Positions 23,871 to 32,925 of a DNA stretch of 64,000 nt are shown one piece after another. Every line of letters starts with the position of its first letter. Within the stretch, counting starts at the first letter, position 1. This stretch comes from Alcanivorax sp. DP30. Its GTDB lineage: Bacteria > Pseudomonadota > Gammaproteobacteria > Pseudomonadales > Alcanivoracaceae. The notes under the pieces were generated by a model. The model did not search any database. It was not told the origin of the DNA and saw only the letters and a list, made by a program, of their open reading frames with translations. The stretch is from assembly GCF_009882945.1 (NCBI RefSeq), contig NZ_WTUY01000005.1:351816-415815 (forward strand). The letters run 5' to 3'. Made by a program: the position numbers and the translations under genes.

Positions 23871-26800
23871 TTAATTCAACACCATGATTGCCTGGCCAGC
23901 ATTGATCTGTTGGCCTTCCTGGCGGGAAATGGCGACCACCTTGCCGGATTCCGGGGCGGTGATTTCGATTTCCATTTTCATGGATTCCAGCACGGCGACC
24001 ACGTCCCCTTCCTTCACCACGTCCCCTTCGGCCACGTTCAGTTTCCAGATATTGCCGGCGGTAGGGGATTCCACCCGGGTGCCATCGACGTCTTCCCCGC
24101 TGTTGTCCGCATCCAGATCCTGTTCAGACTGGAAGTTGATCTGACCGCTTTCCACCCAGCGTTGCAGTTCTTCATCAAAGGCCTGATTGCGGGCCTCGGT
24201 AAACTGGGCGATGTCGTGTTGGTTGTCATCCAGAAAACGCTGGTACTCGCTCAGGTTGAAGGTGGTCTCTTCAATTCGGATCGGGTAGTCCCCCTTGGGG
24301 AAATCCCGTCGGATCTGGTTGAGCTCCTCGTGGCTGACTTCGTAGAAACGAATCTGGTCGAAGAAGCGCAGCAGCCAGGGTTTGTCGAACGCCTCGGTTT
24401 TGCGGTAACGGTTCCACATCTGCAGGGTACGGCCCACGAACTGGTAACCTCCCGGGCCTTCCATGCCATAGACACACAGGTAGGCGCCGCCGATACCCAC
24501 GGAGTTTTCTGCGGTCCAGGTGCGGGCCGGGTTGTACTTGGTGGTGACCAGACGGTGCCGCGGATCGTAGGGTGTGGCCACGGGTGCGCCCAGATACACA
24601 TCGCCGAGCCCCATCACCACATAGCTGGCGCTGAACAGAATCGCTTTCACGTCATCAATGCTGTCGAGCCCGTTAATGCGGCGGATAAATTCCAGGTTGG
24701 AGGGACACCAGGGCGCATCCTTGCGCACCGATTGCATGTATTTCTCGATGGCTTGATGACAGGCCTCGTCATCCCAGCTCAGCGGGATATGCACGATGCG
24801 TGACGGGACTTCCAGATCATCCTGTTGCTGCAGGGTACGCTCAGCCTCCACCAGTTTTTTCAGTAATGTACTGCGCGCTAGTTGCAGCGGATTGAAATGA
24901 ATCTGCAGCGATCGGATACCGGGAGTGAGTTCGATCACGCCATCCAGTTGCTGTTCTTCCAGCCACAGCATCAGGGCGTGGGCGCGGAAACGCAGGCGCA
25001 GGTCCAGTATCAGCGGCCCGTATTCCACCAGCAGGTAGCGGTCACCCGCGGCACGGTAAACCACCTCTACGCCGGCCTCTTCTTCTGAAAGGGTAGTGAG
25101 TATCGGTGTGGTGATCTCGACGTTTCCAACCTGCTTCACCGGTTCACTCAAGCCTGCTATGCAGGCGTCCTGTTCTTCGGCCAAGGCATCCGCGTCTTCC
25201 AGACTGATGGCTTCGAAGCGCAGCGTATCACCGGCTTTGAGTTGGCCGAGCTTCCAACGGTCTGCGAGCACCACCGTCGCCGGGCAGACAAAGCCGCCAA
25301 GGGATGGACCATCCGGACCAAGGATCACGGGCATGTCACCGGTGAAATCCACGGTGCCCACGGCGTAGGCATTGTCGTGAATATTGGAGGGATGCATGCC
25401 GGCTTCCCCTCCGTCACTGCGCGCCCAATTCGGTTTCGGACCCACCAGACGGATACCGGTCCGGCTGGAGTTGTAGTGCACCTGCCAGTCGGTGGAAAAA
25501 AACATGGCCATGTCATCGTCGGTGAAAAAGTCCGGTGCGCCATGGGGGCCGTAGATCACCCGCAGAGTCCACTGTTTTCCTAGCGCAGGTTTCAGGTTAT
25601 CCGGTACCTCGAACTGACTGGGAGTGCCAGTATCTTCTGCAACGTGCAGCACATCGCCGGTGCGCAGGGCGCGGCCGCCGTGACCACCAAACTGGCCGAG
25701 GGTAAAGGTGCTGCGCGAGCCCAGATAGGGCGTGCACTGAATGCCGCCGGCAATGGCCAGGTAGGCACGGGCACCCTCGCCGCAGACCTTGCCCAGCTTC
25801 AACACCTGGCCGGGTTTCACGTCAACGGACTGATACCTCTCGACAGGACGGCCATCCAGTGTGGCGTCCATGTCTGCACCGGTGAGGGCAATGCGGGTGA
25901 CCTGATTGAATTTGAGGGTCGGGCCATTGAGGGTAAATTCCAGGCCAGCCGCGTGCTCATCATTACCCAACAGACGGTTGCCAAGCCGGAAGCTGAGATT
26001 ATCGAACGGGCCTGACGGCGGTACCCCCACCGGCCAGTAGCCACTGCGGCCAGGATAATCCTGCACGGTGGTCATGGTGCCGCCCGCCACAACATCCACT
26101 GTAAAGGGCTGGTGGTTGAAGCCGTTCAGGTAGCGGGTGGTCATGCGACCTTCCGCGAACACTGGATCAGCCAGAATGGCGCGAACGTATTCGCGGTTGG
26201 TCTCAATGCCTTCCAGGGTAATGGCATCCAGCGTGCTGCTCAGCGCCGCCAGCGCTTGGTCACGGTCAACTTCGTGGATGATCACTTTGGCGAGCATGGG
26301 GTCGAACAGCGGCGAGACGGTGAGGCCCGCTTCCACCCAGTGGTCAATACGCACCTGTTTGCCGTCGGCTTCCGGAAAGCTAACAGCGGTAAGCAGACCG
26401 GCGCTGGGCTGGAAATCCTTGTTGGGATCTTCCGCATAAACCCGGGCCTGGATGGCGTGACCATTGGGGATGAACGGCCCCAGGGTATCTAGCGCCGGCA
26501 AATCCCCGGCGGCCAGTTTGACCATCCATTCCACCAGGTCCACGCCAAAAATCTGTTCGGTAACGCCATGCTCCACTTGCAGGCGGGTATTCACTTCCAG
26601 GAAGTAAAAGGCGTTGGTGTCCTGATCAAGAATGAATTCCACCGTACCGGCATTGCGGTATTGCACCGCTTCCATCAATGCCCGGGCAGTATCCTGAAGC
26701 TCGCGGCGAACATTGTCGGGCAGGTTGGGGGCCGGGGTTTCTTCCAGCACTTTCTGGTGGCGGCGTTGGGCGGAACAGTCCCGCTCGCCGAGAGTCACGG

Positions 26801-27458
26801 CCTTGCCATTGCCATCACCAAATACCTGCACCTCAATGTGACGGGCGCGGGCGATATATTTTTCAATAAAGACGCCGTCGTTGGAAAAGTTGTTGGCGCT
26901 GAGTCGGCGGACGCTGTCCCAGGCCTTGTCCAGGCTGTCGGGATTTTCACAGATCTGCATGCCGATGCCGCCACCACCGGCGGTGCTCTTGAGCATTATC
27001 GGGTAGCCAATTGTGTCTGCGGCTTTACGTGCAGCGTCCCTGTCGGTGAGCAGGTCGGTGCCGGGCAGGAGGGGGACGCCGGTTTTTTCTGCCAGTGCGC
27101 GGGCGGTGTGTTTGAGACCGAAGGTATCCATCTGTTCCGGGGTCGGGCCGATGAAGGCGATCCCGCGAGACTCGCAGCCTTGTACAAAGTCCGGGTTTTC
27201 ACTGAGAAACCCGTAGCCGGGGTGCACGGCGTCCACACCCTGTTCTTCCATCAGGGCAAACAAGGCATCCTGATTCAGGTAGGTGTCACGGGCGCTACCT
27301 TCGCCCAGGCAGAATGCGTCGTCGGCGTAACGCACATGCAGGGAATCCCTGTCTGCCTCGGCAAATACTGCTACGGCCTTTACGCCAAGGTTGTTGAGGG
27401 TACGGATAACACGGGTGGCAATGGCGCCGCGGTTGGCAATCAGAACCTTGTTGAACAT
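23871..27458 (-). CDS. biotin-dependent urea/guanidine carboxylase
   Basis: This 1195-residue enzyme has four parts. A biotin carboxylase domain (about 1-450) starts MFNKVLIANRGAIATRVI, with the ATP loop KSTAGGGGIGMQ. A KipA-type carboxyltransferase domain starts near 465 (TTVQDYPGRSGYWPVG), a KipI-type domain lies near 800-1010, and a biotinyl domain has LESMKMEI (biotin-Lys1161). Such enzymes were named urea carboxylases, but many in operons with DUF1989 genes and a guanidine riboswitch carboxylate guanidine. Both features occur here, so guanidine is the preferred substrate. The ATG at 27458 fits the family start. No allophanate hydrolase gene follows. Confidence 0.93.
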   Translation of the reverse strand: MFNKVLIANRGAIATRVIRTLNNLGVKAVAVFAEADRDSLHVRYADDAFCLGEGSARDTYLNQDALFALMEEQGVDAVHPGYGFLSENPDFVQGCESRGIAFIGPTPEQMDTFGLKHTARALAEKTGVPLLPGTDLLTDRDAARKAADTIGYPIMLKSTAGGGGIGMQICENPDSLDKAWDSVRRLSANNFSNDGVFIEKYIARARHIEVQVFGDGNGKAVTLGERDCSAQRRHQKVLEETPAPNLPDNVRRELQDTARALMEAVQYRNAGTVEFILDQDTNAFYFLEVNTRLQVEHGVTEQIFGVDLVEWMVKLAAGDLPALDTLGPFIPNGHAIQARVYAEDPNKDFQPSAGLLTAVSFPEADGKQVRIDHWVEAGLTVSPLFDPMLAKVIIHEVDRDQALAALSSTLDAITLEGIETNREYVRAILADPVFAEGRMTTRYLNGFNHQPFTVDVVAGGTMTTVQDYPGRSGYWPVGVPPSGPFDNLSFRLGNRLLGNDEHAAGLEFTLNGPTLKFNQVTRIALTGADMDATLDGRPVERYQSVDVKPGQVLKLGKVCGEGARAYLAIAGGIQCTPYLGSRSTFTLGQFGGHGGRALRTGDVLHVAEDTGTPSQFEVPDNLKPALGKQWTLRVIYGPHGAPDFFTDDDMAMFFSTDWQVHYNSSRTGIRLVGPKPNWARSDGGEAGMHPSNIHDNAYAVGTVDFTGDMPVILGPDGPSLGGFVCPATVVLADRWKLGQLKAGDTLRFEAISLEDADALAEEQDACIAGLSEPVKQVGNVEITTPILTTLSEEEAGVEVVYRAAGDRYLLVEYGPLILDLRLRFRAHALMLWLEEQQLDGVIELTPGIRSLQIHFNPLQLARSTLLKKLVEAERTLQQQDDLEVPSRIVHIPLSWDDEACHQAIEKYMQSVRKDAPWCPSNLEFIRRINGLDSIDDVKAILFSASYVVMGLGDVYLGAPVATPYDPRHRLVTTKYNPARTWTAENSVGIGGAYLCVYGMEGPGGYQFVGRTLQMWNRYRKTEAFDKPWLLRFFDQIRFYEVSHEELNQIRRDFPKGDYPIRIEETTFNLSEYQRFLDDNQHDIAQFTEARNQAFDEELQRWVESGQINFQSEQDLDADNSGEDVDGTRVESPTAGNIWKLNVAEGDVVKEGDVVAVLESMKMEIEITAPESGKVVAISRQEGQQINAGQAIMVLN

Positions 27459-27549
27459 GGCTGCGTCTCTTCGACAGATGACGGGTCGTCCCGCCATGAA
27501 ATCCTTTGGCCGCCAGGGTCGTCCCCGGGGAATGCTGCTGTGTTGTGGC

Positions 27550-28188
27550 TTAGTCCCAGATCAGCACTTCAATGGGGGTCGGGTTATAGCCGTTGCAGGG
27601 ATTGTTCAGCTGCGGACAGTTGGAAATCAGGATTACCGTATCCATACAGGCGGTCAGTTCCACGTATTTACCCGGCGCTGAAATCCCGTCTTCAAAGGTC
27701 AGGCCGCCTTCTGCGGTCACCGGCACATTCATGAAGAAGTTGATGTTGTGCGTGATGTCCTGCTTGGCAAGATGGAACTCCGGGTGTTCGTTCACGGCCA
27801 GCATCCAGCTATCGCGGCAGGCATGCATGCAGCGCTTTTCCAGGTCATAACGCACGGTGTTGCTTTCCGTGGCGCAGGCGCCGCCCAGGGTGTCGTGACG
27901 ACCGCAGGTGTCGGCCACGATTTCCAGCAACGGGTTCATGCGATTGCTCATCAACACGGTGCCGGCGGTGAGGTAGACATTGCCTTGCTCGCGAATAGTG
28001 TCCATGGCGCTGTAACGCTCAGCGGGGTCGTTGGCACTGTAGAACAGCGTGTCGGCGGCCTGGTTGCCTTCCAGATCCAGAAGACGCACGGTCTGACCTT
28101 TCTGGATGGTGCGAATGAAGTAGTCACCGGCCGCCACTATCTCGCGGAAGCTGGCCTGTTCCGGTTGCAGTTGGCTTTCTTTGATCAT
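27550..28188 (-). CDS. DUF1989 protein, urea carboxylase-associated protein 1 type (carboxyguanidine deiminase subunit)
   Basis: This 212-residue cytosolic protein has [20 protein letters not shown] and [13 protein letters not shown], then [13 protein letters not shown] and a conserved Cys-rich C-terminal half. It matches the shorter of the two DUF1989 proteins that accompany urea/guanidine carboxylase. In characterised systems two such proteins form carboxyguanidine deiminase (CgdAB), which hydrolyses carboxyguanidine to allophanate and ammonia. It sits between its longer paralogue and the carboxylase, the usual order. Which subunit it corresponds to I cannot say. Confidence 0.85.
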   Translation of the reverse strand: MIKESQLQPEQASFREIVAAGDYFIRTIQKGQTVRLLDLEGNQAADTLFYSANDPAERYSAMDTIREQGNVYLTAGTVLMSNRMNPLLEIVADTCGRHDTLGGACATESNTVRYDLEKRCMHACRDSWMLAVNEHPEFHLAKQDITHNINFFMNVPVTAEGGLTFEDGISAPGKYVELTACMDTVILISNCPQLNNPCNGYNPTPIEVLIWD

Positions 28189-28199
28189 GTTGCTTTCCT

Positions 28200-28229
28200 T
28201 GTAGCTTGAAGCTTGTGGCTTGCAGCTTC
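28200..28229. repeat. AGCTTG-type palindromic repeat
   Basis: The short gap between the two DUF1989 genes is made of TAGCTTGAAGCTTGTGGCTT and a following GCAGCTT unit. Similar units occur at 23814-23866 and around 55440-55520. It is probably a dispersed intergenic element. Confidence 0.5.
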
Positions 28230-28946
28230 TTACAATCCCAGGTGGTAGAGGCGGTTGTTTTCGAAGGCTCGGCCGTTTTCCGGACGGAAATTTCTGCAGT
28301 AATCGTCCTCCGTAACGGGCTCGGCTTTCAGCATCTCGATCTGCACCGGTTTCATCGGGTATTCCTCTGCCGGATTCAGCGGGTGCGGGCAGGTGTGCAG
28401 GATTACCAGGGTGTCCATTTCGAATCGCAGGGTGACGCTGGCACCGGCTTTTGCCGCAGAGGGATCAAATTTCAAATTGCCGTCGTCATCGGCGGCCACT
28501 TTGGAAAACAGGTTCAGGTTGGCAGCCATGTCCCGTTCGGTAAGGCCGTACTTGGCGAGTTCGGTGAGAAAACTGTGCTCGCCGCTCAGGGTCCACTGGT
28601 TGTGACAATCCTGATAGGAACGTACCGCATATTTTTCCTTCAGGGTTTTCTCGCTGAGGGTGCCACAGACAGTGTCGTGCCAGCCGAAGTCATCTTCCAC
28701 GATGGAGGCGAACACGCGCCCCATGTCGGAGTAGAGGCAGTTGCCTTTGGTGAGTTTGAAAGTGTGCTGGCCCTTGAGACTGTCCGGGGCGTTATAGCGT
28801 TCCAGCAGCATCTCCGGGTTGTACATCAGCATGGCCAGATTGGCGCCGCCTTCCATATCCGTCAGACGCAGCTGCATGCCGCGGCGCACCTGCAGCGACC
28901 AGTGGGCGCTGCCGGGCAGGGTGGTGGTGTAAAGGCTTTCGCTCAT
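28230..28946 (-). CDS. DUF1989 protein, urea carboxylase-associated protein 2 type (carboxyguanidine deiminase subunit)
   Basis: This 238-residue protein is the longer partner of the DUF1989 pair. It contains [48 protein letters not shown] and [13 protein letters not shown]. It is homologous to its neighbour and likely forms a heteromer with it to deiminate carboxyguanidine, as reported for CgdAB in other bacteria. The ATG at 28946 opens on [16 protein letters not shown]; a longer frame reaches into the ATPase gene and was rejected. It lies 28 bases after the ATPase gene. Confidence 0.85.
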   Translation of the reverse strand: MSESLYTTTLPGSAHWSLQVRRGMQLRLTDMEGGANLAMLMYNPEMLLERYNAPDSLKGQHTFKLTKGNCLYSDMGRVFASIVEDDFGWHDTVCGTLSEKTLKEKYAVRSYQDCHNQWTLSGEHSFLTELAKYGLTERDMAANLNLFSKVAADDDGNLKFDPSAAKAGASVTLRFEMDTLVILHTCPHPLNPAEEYPMKPVQIEMLKAEPVTEDDYCRNFRPENGRAFENNRLYHLGL

Positions 28947-28974
28947 GGTGAAGTCCTTTGTATTTGGGTCTGAG

Positions 28975-29766
28975 TCACAGGGTGTCGTTAAGAACGCGGC
29001 TGGTTTTTCTGACGTTCTGATTAATATCGCTGAGGGTGCCACTCTGGCAGTCGCCCACCGGCAGATCGTAGGTCACTCTGGCGCCGTAGGCGCCGGGGGC
29101 CTGGGGGTCCAGACGGGGCTTGTCGAACACCCACAGCCGGGTGCCGAGGTAGAACCCTTCGGTGATGTCGTGGGTGATCATGAACACCGTCAGGTTTTGT
29201 TCTTTCCAGAGTTTCAGCACCAGTTTGTGCATGTCGGCACGAATGCCGGGATCCAGGGCGCCGAAGGGCTCGTCCAGCAGCAGGATACGTGGCCGCTTGA
29301 TCAATGCCTGGGCTAGCGCCAGACGTTGCTGCATACCGCCGGAAAGTTCATGGGGATACTTGTCGACGGCATGGCCTAGCCCGACGCTCTCCAGCATGTC
29401 CCTTGCTTCCTGGCGAAGCTGACGGCGTTTTTTGCCAAACGTCATGCCCAGCCAGCGGTTGCTTTGCAGCTCGCCTCCCAGCATCACGTTTTCCAGCGCA
29501 GTCAGGTGATTCAGAACCGAGTAGCGCTGAAATACGATGCCGCGGCTCTCATCCGGCTCAGCGGGCAGCGGCTGACCGTCCAGCAACAGTTCGCCCCGGG
29601 TGCCTTCTTCGGTACCGAGAAGGAGCTTGAGGAAGGTGGTCTTGCCGCAGCCAGAGGCGCCGACGATGGTGACGAATTCACCTTCCTGAACGGTGGCGTT
29701 GAGTCGTTCCAGGACGATCTGGTCACCGTATTCCTTCCACAGGTTTTTCATTTCGATGATCGCCAT
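28975..29766 (-). CDS. ABC transporter ATP-binding protein (guanidine uptake)
   Basis: This 263-residue ABC ATPase has Walker A GASGCGKTTF, the Q-loop in GIVFQRYSVLNH, the signature LSGGMQQRLALA, Walker B RILLLDEPFGALD and the H-loop ITHDITEG. It is of the nitrate/sulfonate/taurine importer type. The ATG at 29766 follows AAGGAC and precedes MAIIEMKNLWKEYG. The permease stop codon (29768) nearly touches its start. It powers the importer encoded with the permease and binding protein; guanidine as substrate follows from the riboswitch upstream. Confidence 0.92.
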   Translation of the reverse strand: MAIIEMKNLWKEYGDQIVLERLNATVQEGEFVTIVGASGCGKTTFLKLLLGTEEGTRGELLLDGQPLPAEPDESRGIVFQRYSVLNHLTALENVMLGGELQSNRWLGMTFGKKRRQLRQEARDMLESVGLGHAVDKYPHELSGGMQQRLALAQALIKRPRILLLDEPFGALDPGIRADMHKLVLKLWKEQNLTVFMITHDITEGFYLGTRLWVFDKPRLDPQAPGAYGARVTYDLPVGDCQSGTLSDINQNVRKTSRVLNDTL

Positions 29767-29767
29767 C

Positions 29768-30586
29768 TTAATGTCCTTGCTGGTGGAACCAGGGATAACG
29801 CCATTGCGAATAGCGGGTGAGGATAAAGTCGATGGCAAACGCCAGCAGGGTGATCCACACCACGTAGGGAAGAATCACGTCCATGGACAGGTAGCGGCGT
29901 ACCAGGAAGATCCTGTAGCCCAACCCTTCGGTGGCGGCGATGGCTTCGGCGGCGATCAGGAACAGCCAGGCCGGCCCGAGTGAGAGGCGCACCGCACTGA
30001 TCAGCCGCGGCATCAGTTGTGGCCATACCAGGCGGGTGATGATCTGCCAGGTGTTGGCGCCCAACGTCTGTAACTTGATGATCTGCTCACGGGGAATTTC
30101 CATCGCCCGCTGCTGCAGATCACGAATCATAAAGGGGGTAATGCCGATAATGATGAGCATCACCTTGGCCAGTTCGCCCAGCCCGAAAATGATGAACAGC
30201 ACGGGCAGGATTGCCATGGGTGGTACCAGTGACAGGCCGGTTACCAGGGGGGAAAAGGTGGAACGAATCAGCGGGATGGTACCATTGCCAATGCCGACGA
30301 TAATGGCGATCAGGGCGCTGATGGCCACACCGATACCGAGCCGTTGCAGGCTGGCCAGCGTGTCGGCCAGAAGCAGGTACTCGCCACTTCGTTTGCTGGG
30401 TTCGAACGCCATGCGGTTGATAGCCTGGACAAAACTGTCCAGTGCCGGCAGCAGCTTGTCGTTGGGGTTTTCCGTCAGCCGTGCGTCGGAGGCCAGCGTA
30501 TAGAAGATTATCAGCAGCACAAAGGGCAGCAGACCCAGGGCCCAACTGGCAGGTTTGCCCGGTTGGCGATTGATCAGTTTCTTCAT
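29768..30586 (-). CDS. ABC transporter permease (guanidine uptake)
   Basis: This 272-residue BinDing-protein-dependent permease has about six helices and the cytoplasmic coupling motif with LQTLGANTWQIITRLVWP, close to the EAA consensus. It belongs to the TauC/SsuC type, as usual for the transporters in front of urea/guanidine carboxylase. The periplasmic N-terminal loop (about 30-75) is longer than in TauC. It lies downstream of the binding protein gene after a GTCGGACG-type palindrome at 30611-30640 and one base before the ATPase gene. Confidence 0.92.
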   Translation of the reverse strand: MKKLINRQPGKPASWALGLLPFVLLIIFYTLASDARLTENPNDKLLPALDSFVQAINRMAFEPSKRSGEYLLLADTLASLQRLGIGVAISALIAIIVGIGNGTIPLIRSTFSPLVTGLSLVPPMAILPVLFIIFGLGELAKVMLIIIGITPFMIRDLQQRAMEIPREQIIKLQTLGANTWQIITRLVWPQLMPRLISAVRLSLGPAWLFLIAAEAIAATEGLGYRIFLVRRYLSMDVILPYVVWITLLAFAIDFILTRYSQWRYPWFHQQGH

Positions 30587-30610
30587 GGCATTTCCCGGTG
30601 ATGTTGGAAG

Positions 30611-30640
30611 CGTCAGACGCCTGATATCAGACGTCCGACG
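30611..30640. repeat. GTCGGACG-family palindromic repeat
   Basis: Units of the form CGTCAGACGCCTGATATC and CAGACGTCCGACG form an imperfect palindrome in the gap between the binding-protein and permease genes. Related units occur at 40161-40239, 43348-43437, 54069-54148 and, as a single arm, 32889-32905. Within this operon it could lower expression of downstream genes relative to the binding protein. Confidence 0.7.
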
Positions 30641-30649
30641 TTGCTAGCT

Positions 30650-31714
30650 CTACAGCTTCCCGTCGGCTGCCATGGCCATGTAGTCCGGGATAAAGCGCAG
30701 CTGCACATTGCCTTCGCTGCCGAAAACGCCAACCGGGGTTTCGATACCGACAAAGCCGGCGTCCGGGGCGCCCTCACCGAGCAGGCCGTGTTCGAAAGAG
30801 AATTCCGCCACTTTCTGCATGGTGTCTTTGAGCTCGGCGCTATTGACGAATTCCACCGCTTCGCTGGCGTTGTAGAACATGCGGGTGGAAGCCAGCTGGG
30901 CTTCGTAACCCGCCAGATCGGTACCGGATGCCTTGGCCATGAAAGTGCGAGCGGCCTTGCCGGCGTCGTCCTCAGCGGACATGGTGGCCATGATTTCATA
31001 CCAGGCACCGGTAAGCGCCTTGCCGAAGTCCGGGTTGGCTTTCAGGGTCTCGGTGTTGACCACCATCAGGTCGATGATTTCGCCCGGGATCCTGGAAGAG
31101 TCGAACACCTTGTGGCTGTCCGGCATGGCGGTGATTTCGCTGAGCAGCGGGTTCCAGGTTGCCACCGCAGTTACGTCATCGGTGGTGAACGCGGATACCA
31201 GATCGGCATCAGAGGTATTCACCACAGTCAGGTCTTTCTCGCTCAGGCCAACAGTGTCCAGGGCGCGGGCCAGCAGATAGTGGGAAACAGACAGTTCCAC
31301 CAGATTCACATTCTGGCCCTTGATATCGGCCAGCTTGTCGGTGCCCTTGAGCACGATGCCGTCGTTACCGTTGGAAAAATCGCCCACGATCAGGGCGGTG
31401 GAATCCACGCCACCTGCGGCGGGAATGGTCAGGGCATCCATGTTGGTCATGGCGCAGCCGTCGTAGGCGCCGGCGGTGTACTGATTGATGGACTCCACGT
31501 AGTCGTTGATCTGTACCACATCGATGTTGATGTCGTATTTGTCAGCCCACTTGTCGACGATCTTTTGCTGGGCGCCATAGTCCCACGGCATCCAGCCTAC
31601 ATAGATGGACCAGCAGACGCTGAAAGAATCTTTGGCCAGGGCACTGGCTGGAGTCAGGGCGGCAAACAGGGAAAGCGCTGCAGCGGCAGCTGTCTTGCGT
31701 ACGGAATGGGTCAT
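30650..31714 (-). CDS. ABC transporter substrate-binding protein (guanidine uptake)
   Basis: This 354-residue periplasmic protein has a signal peptide (cleavage near ALAKDSFSV). The mature part resembles nitrate/taurine-type binding proteins: FSVCWSIYVGWMPWDYGAQQ, AYDGCAMTNMDALTIPAAGG and NGNDGIVLKGTDKL. Aromatic and acidic residues around WSIYVGWMPW could form a cation site suited to guanidinium. It is the first gene after the riboswitch; AAGGAGG lies 6 bases ahead of the ATG. It ends just before the repeat at 30611-30640. Confidence 0.92.
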   Translation of the reverse strand: MTHSVRKTAAAAALSLFAALTPASALAKDSFSVCWSIYVGWMPWDYGAQQKIVDKWADKYDINIDVVQINDYVESINQYTAGAYDGCAMTNMDALTIPAAGGVDSTALIVGDFSNGNDGIVLKGTDKLADIKGQNVNLVELSVSHYLLARALDTVGLSEKDLTVVNTSDADLVSAFTTDDVTAVATWNPLLSEITAMPDSHKVFDSSRIPGEIIDLMVVNTETLKANPDFGKALTGAWYEIMATMSAEDDAGKAARTFMAKASGTDLAGYEAQLASTRMFYNASEAVEFVNSAELKDTMQKVAEFSFEHGLLGEGAPDAGFVGIETPVGVFGSEGNVQLRFIPDYMAMAADGKL

Positions 31715-31770
31715 CTCGGACCTCCTTGGCTACGGACGGAGAGGAATCCAATGACACTGCTGTCATCGTG

Positions 31771-31885
31771 CTCTCCCGGGCTTTTGTCCCGCCGTGTAAC
31801 CTTCAGCCGATTGCTCGGTGCCAGGAAGGTCGACCGCTCTCGGACCAGACATCTCCCTCAGGGAGACCGGAACCCTAGCTGTCTA
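31771..31885 (-). ncRNA. guanidine-I (ykkC) riboswitch
   Basis: Read leftward, the leader contains in order CTAGGGTTCCG (ending near 31868), CTGGTCCGAGAG, ACACGGCGGGACAAAA and GCCCGGGAGA (ending at 31772). These are the invariant blocks of the ykkC subtype 1 riboswitch, with variable stems between them. A hairpin, ATGACA with TGTCAT (31751-31766), follows and may act in the switch. The start codon of the binding-protein gene lies 57 bases downstream. It senses guanidinium and turns the operon on. Confidence 0.95.
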
Positions 31886-31947
31886 TTTCGCAAATTGTGT
31901 TGAGTGCGTGATGGCTTGCGTGCCATTCGATTCCTCAACGGGGGTTT

Positions 31948-31964
31948 TGCAAGTGGGGTGCCAA
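31948..31964 (-). promoter_or_regulatory. sigma-54 promoter of the guanidine operon
   Basis: On the minus strand TTGGCAC (31964-31958), five bases and TTGCA (31952-31948) match the -24/-12 consensus TGGCAC-N5-TTGCW exactly. Transcription should start near 31937, about 50 bases before the riboswitch. This makes the operon RpoN-dependent, fitting nitrogen control. I did not find a clear NtrC site upstream. Confidence 0.8.
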
Positions 31965-32037
31965 CTTGTGAGAGATAATGAAAACAAGGGCTTGGAGAGG
32001 GGGAGGGGCGCGCAGCGCAAACAGCTGCATTGAGATG

Positions 32038-32060
32038 GGGCGCCAGCCGTGCTGGCGCCC
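32038..32060. terminator. strong hairpin downstream of the dienelactone hydrolase gene
   Basis: GGGCGCCAGC (32038-32047) pairs perfectly with GCTGGCGCCC (32051-32060) around a 3-base loop. TTGTTT follows on the plus strand; the minus strand side is not T-rich. It lies 14 bases past the stop codon of the leftward hydrolase gene and probably ends that transcript. Confidence 0.55.
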
Positions 32061-32074
32061 TTGTTTGGTGCGAG

Positions 32075-32845
32075 TCAGTCCGCCATGAAGTCCATGAGCG
32101 CGTCCCAGCTGGTGAGGTCGGCATGGGCATCGTAGCCAACGGGTAGCTCAAAGCGTTTTGCCACGGCATCAGCGCCAGGGTTGGTGAAACTGTGTTTCAC
32201 ACCGGGGAAACTGAGCAGGCGCAGATCCACGCCAGCAGCGGTCATTTCGGTAACGAACTGGCTGACCTGTTCTGCGGGAACCATGGGGTCGGCCTGCCCC
32301 GTGGCCACCAGTACTTTCGCCTTGATCTCCCCAGCCTTGGCCGGGGTCTTCGTGCCCAGGGAGCCATGGAAGCTGGCGACGCCGGCCAGATCAGCCCCGC
32401 TGCGTGCCTGGTTCAGCACCACAGCACCGCCGAAACAGTAACCGATGGCGAATACCCGCTTTGGATCCACCTGCTGTTGCTTGAGCAGCATTTTACGGGC
32501 GGCCTCAAAACGGGCGTTCATCTTTTCCGGCTCTGCCAGCGCGGTTTCCATGAAGGCGGTGGCATCTTTGGGGTGAGTCGCCACTTTACCGGTGCCGTAC
32601 ATGTCCACGGCCAAGGCAACAAACCCTTCCTTGGCCAGCAGGCGGGCGCGGTCGCGGGCGTAATCATTGAGCCCCCACCATTCATGTACCACGATAACCC
32701 CGGCAGAGGGCTCCTTCTGCTTGTCGTTGAGGTACATGACGCCGGTGCCCAGGTTGTCAGGCAGCGTCACGCGGGTTTCGATGATGTCGGCGCGGGCGCC
32801 ATGGCCCATGACCAGAAACAGGATAAACAGCCCAAGCCGTTTCAT
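32075..32845 (-). CDS. exported dienelactone hydrolase family protein
   Basis: This 256-residue alpha/beta hydrolase carries a signal peptide (about 1-19). GVIVVHEWWGLNDYARDRA, VFAIGYCFGGAVVL with the nucleophile Cys, and FPGVKHSFTNPGAD with the catalytic His match the family. Typical dienelactone hydrolases act in the cytosol on ring-cleavage lactones; a periplasmic form like this one is common in marine bacteria and its substrate is not known. It is a single gene, separated from the guanidine promoter by the hairpin at 32038-32060. Confidence 0.9.
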   Translation of the reverse strand: MKRLGLFILFLVMGHGARADIIETRVTLPDNLGTGVMYLNDKQKEPSAGVIVVHEWWGLNDYARDRARLLAKEGFVALAVDMYGTGKVATHPKDATAFMETALAEPEKMNARFEAARKMLLKQQQVDPKRVFAIGYCFGGAVVLNQARSGADLAGVASFHGSLGTKTPAKAGEIKAKVLVATGQADPMVPAEQVSQFVTEMTAAGVDLRLLSFPGVKHSFTNPGADAVAKRFELPVGYDAHADLTSWDALMDFMAD

Positions 32846-32925
32846 TGCCTTTCCTCTTGCTAGCGGTTGAAGATGATTTCAGGGTTTCGCGTCAGGCGTC
32901 CGGCCTTTCGCGTTGCGCACACGGA

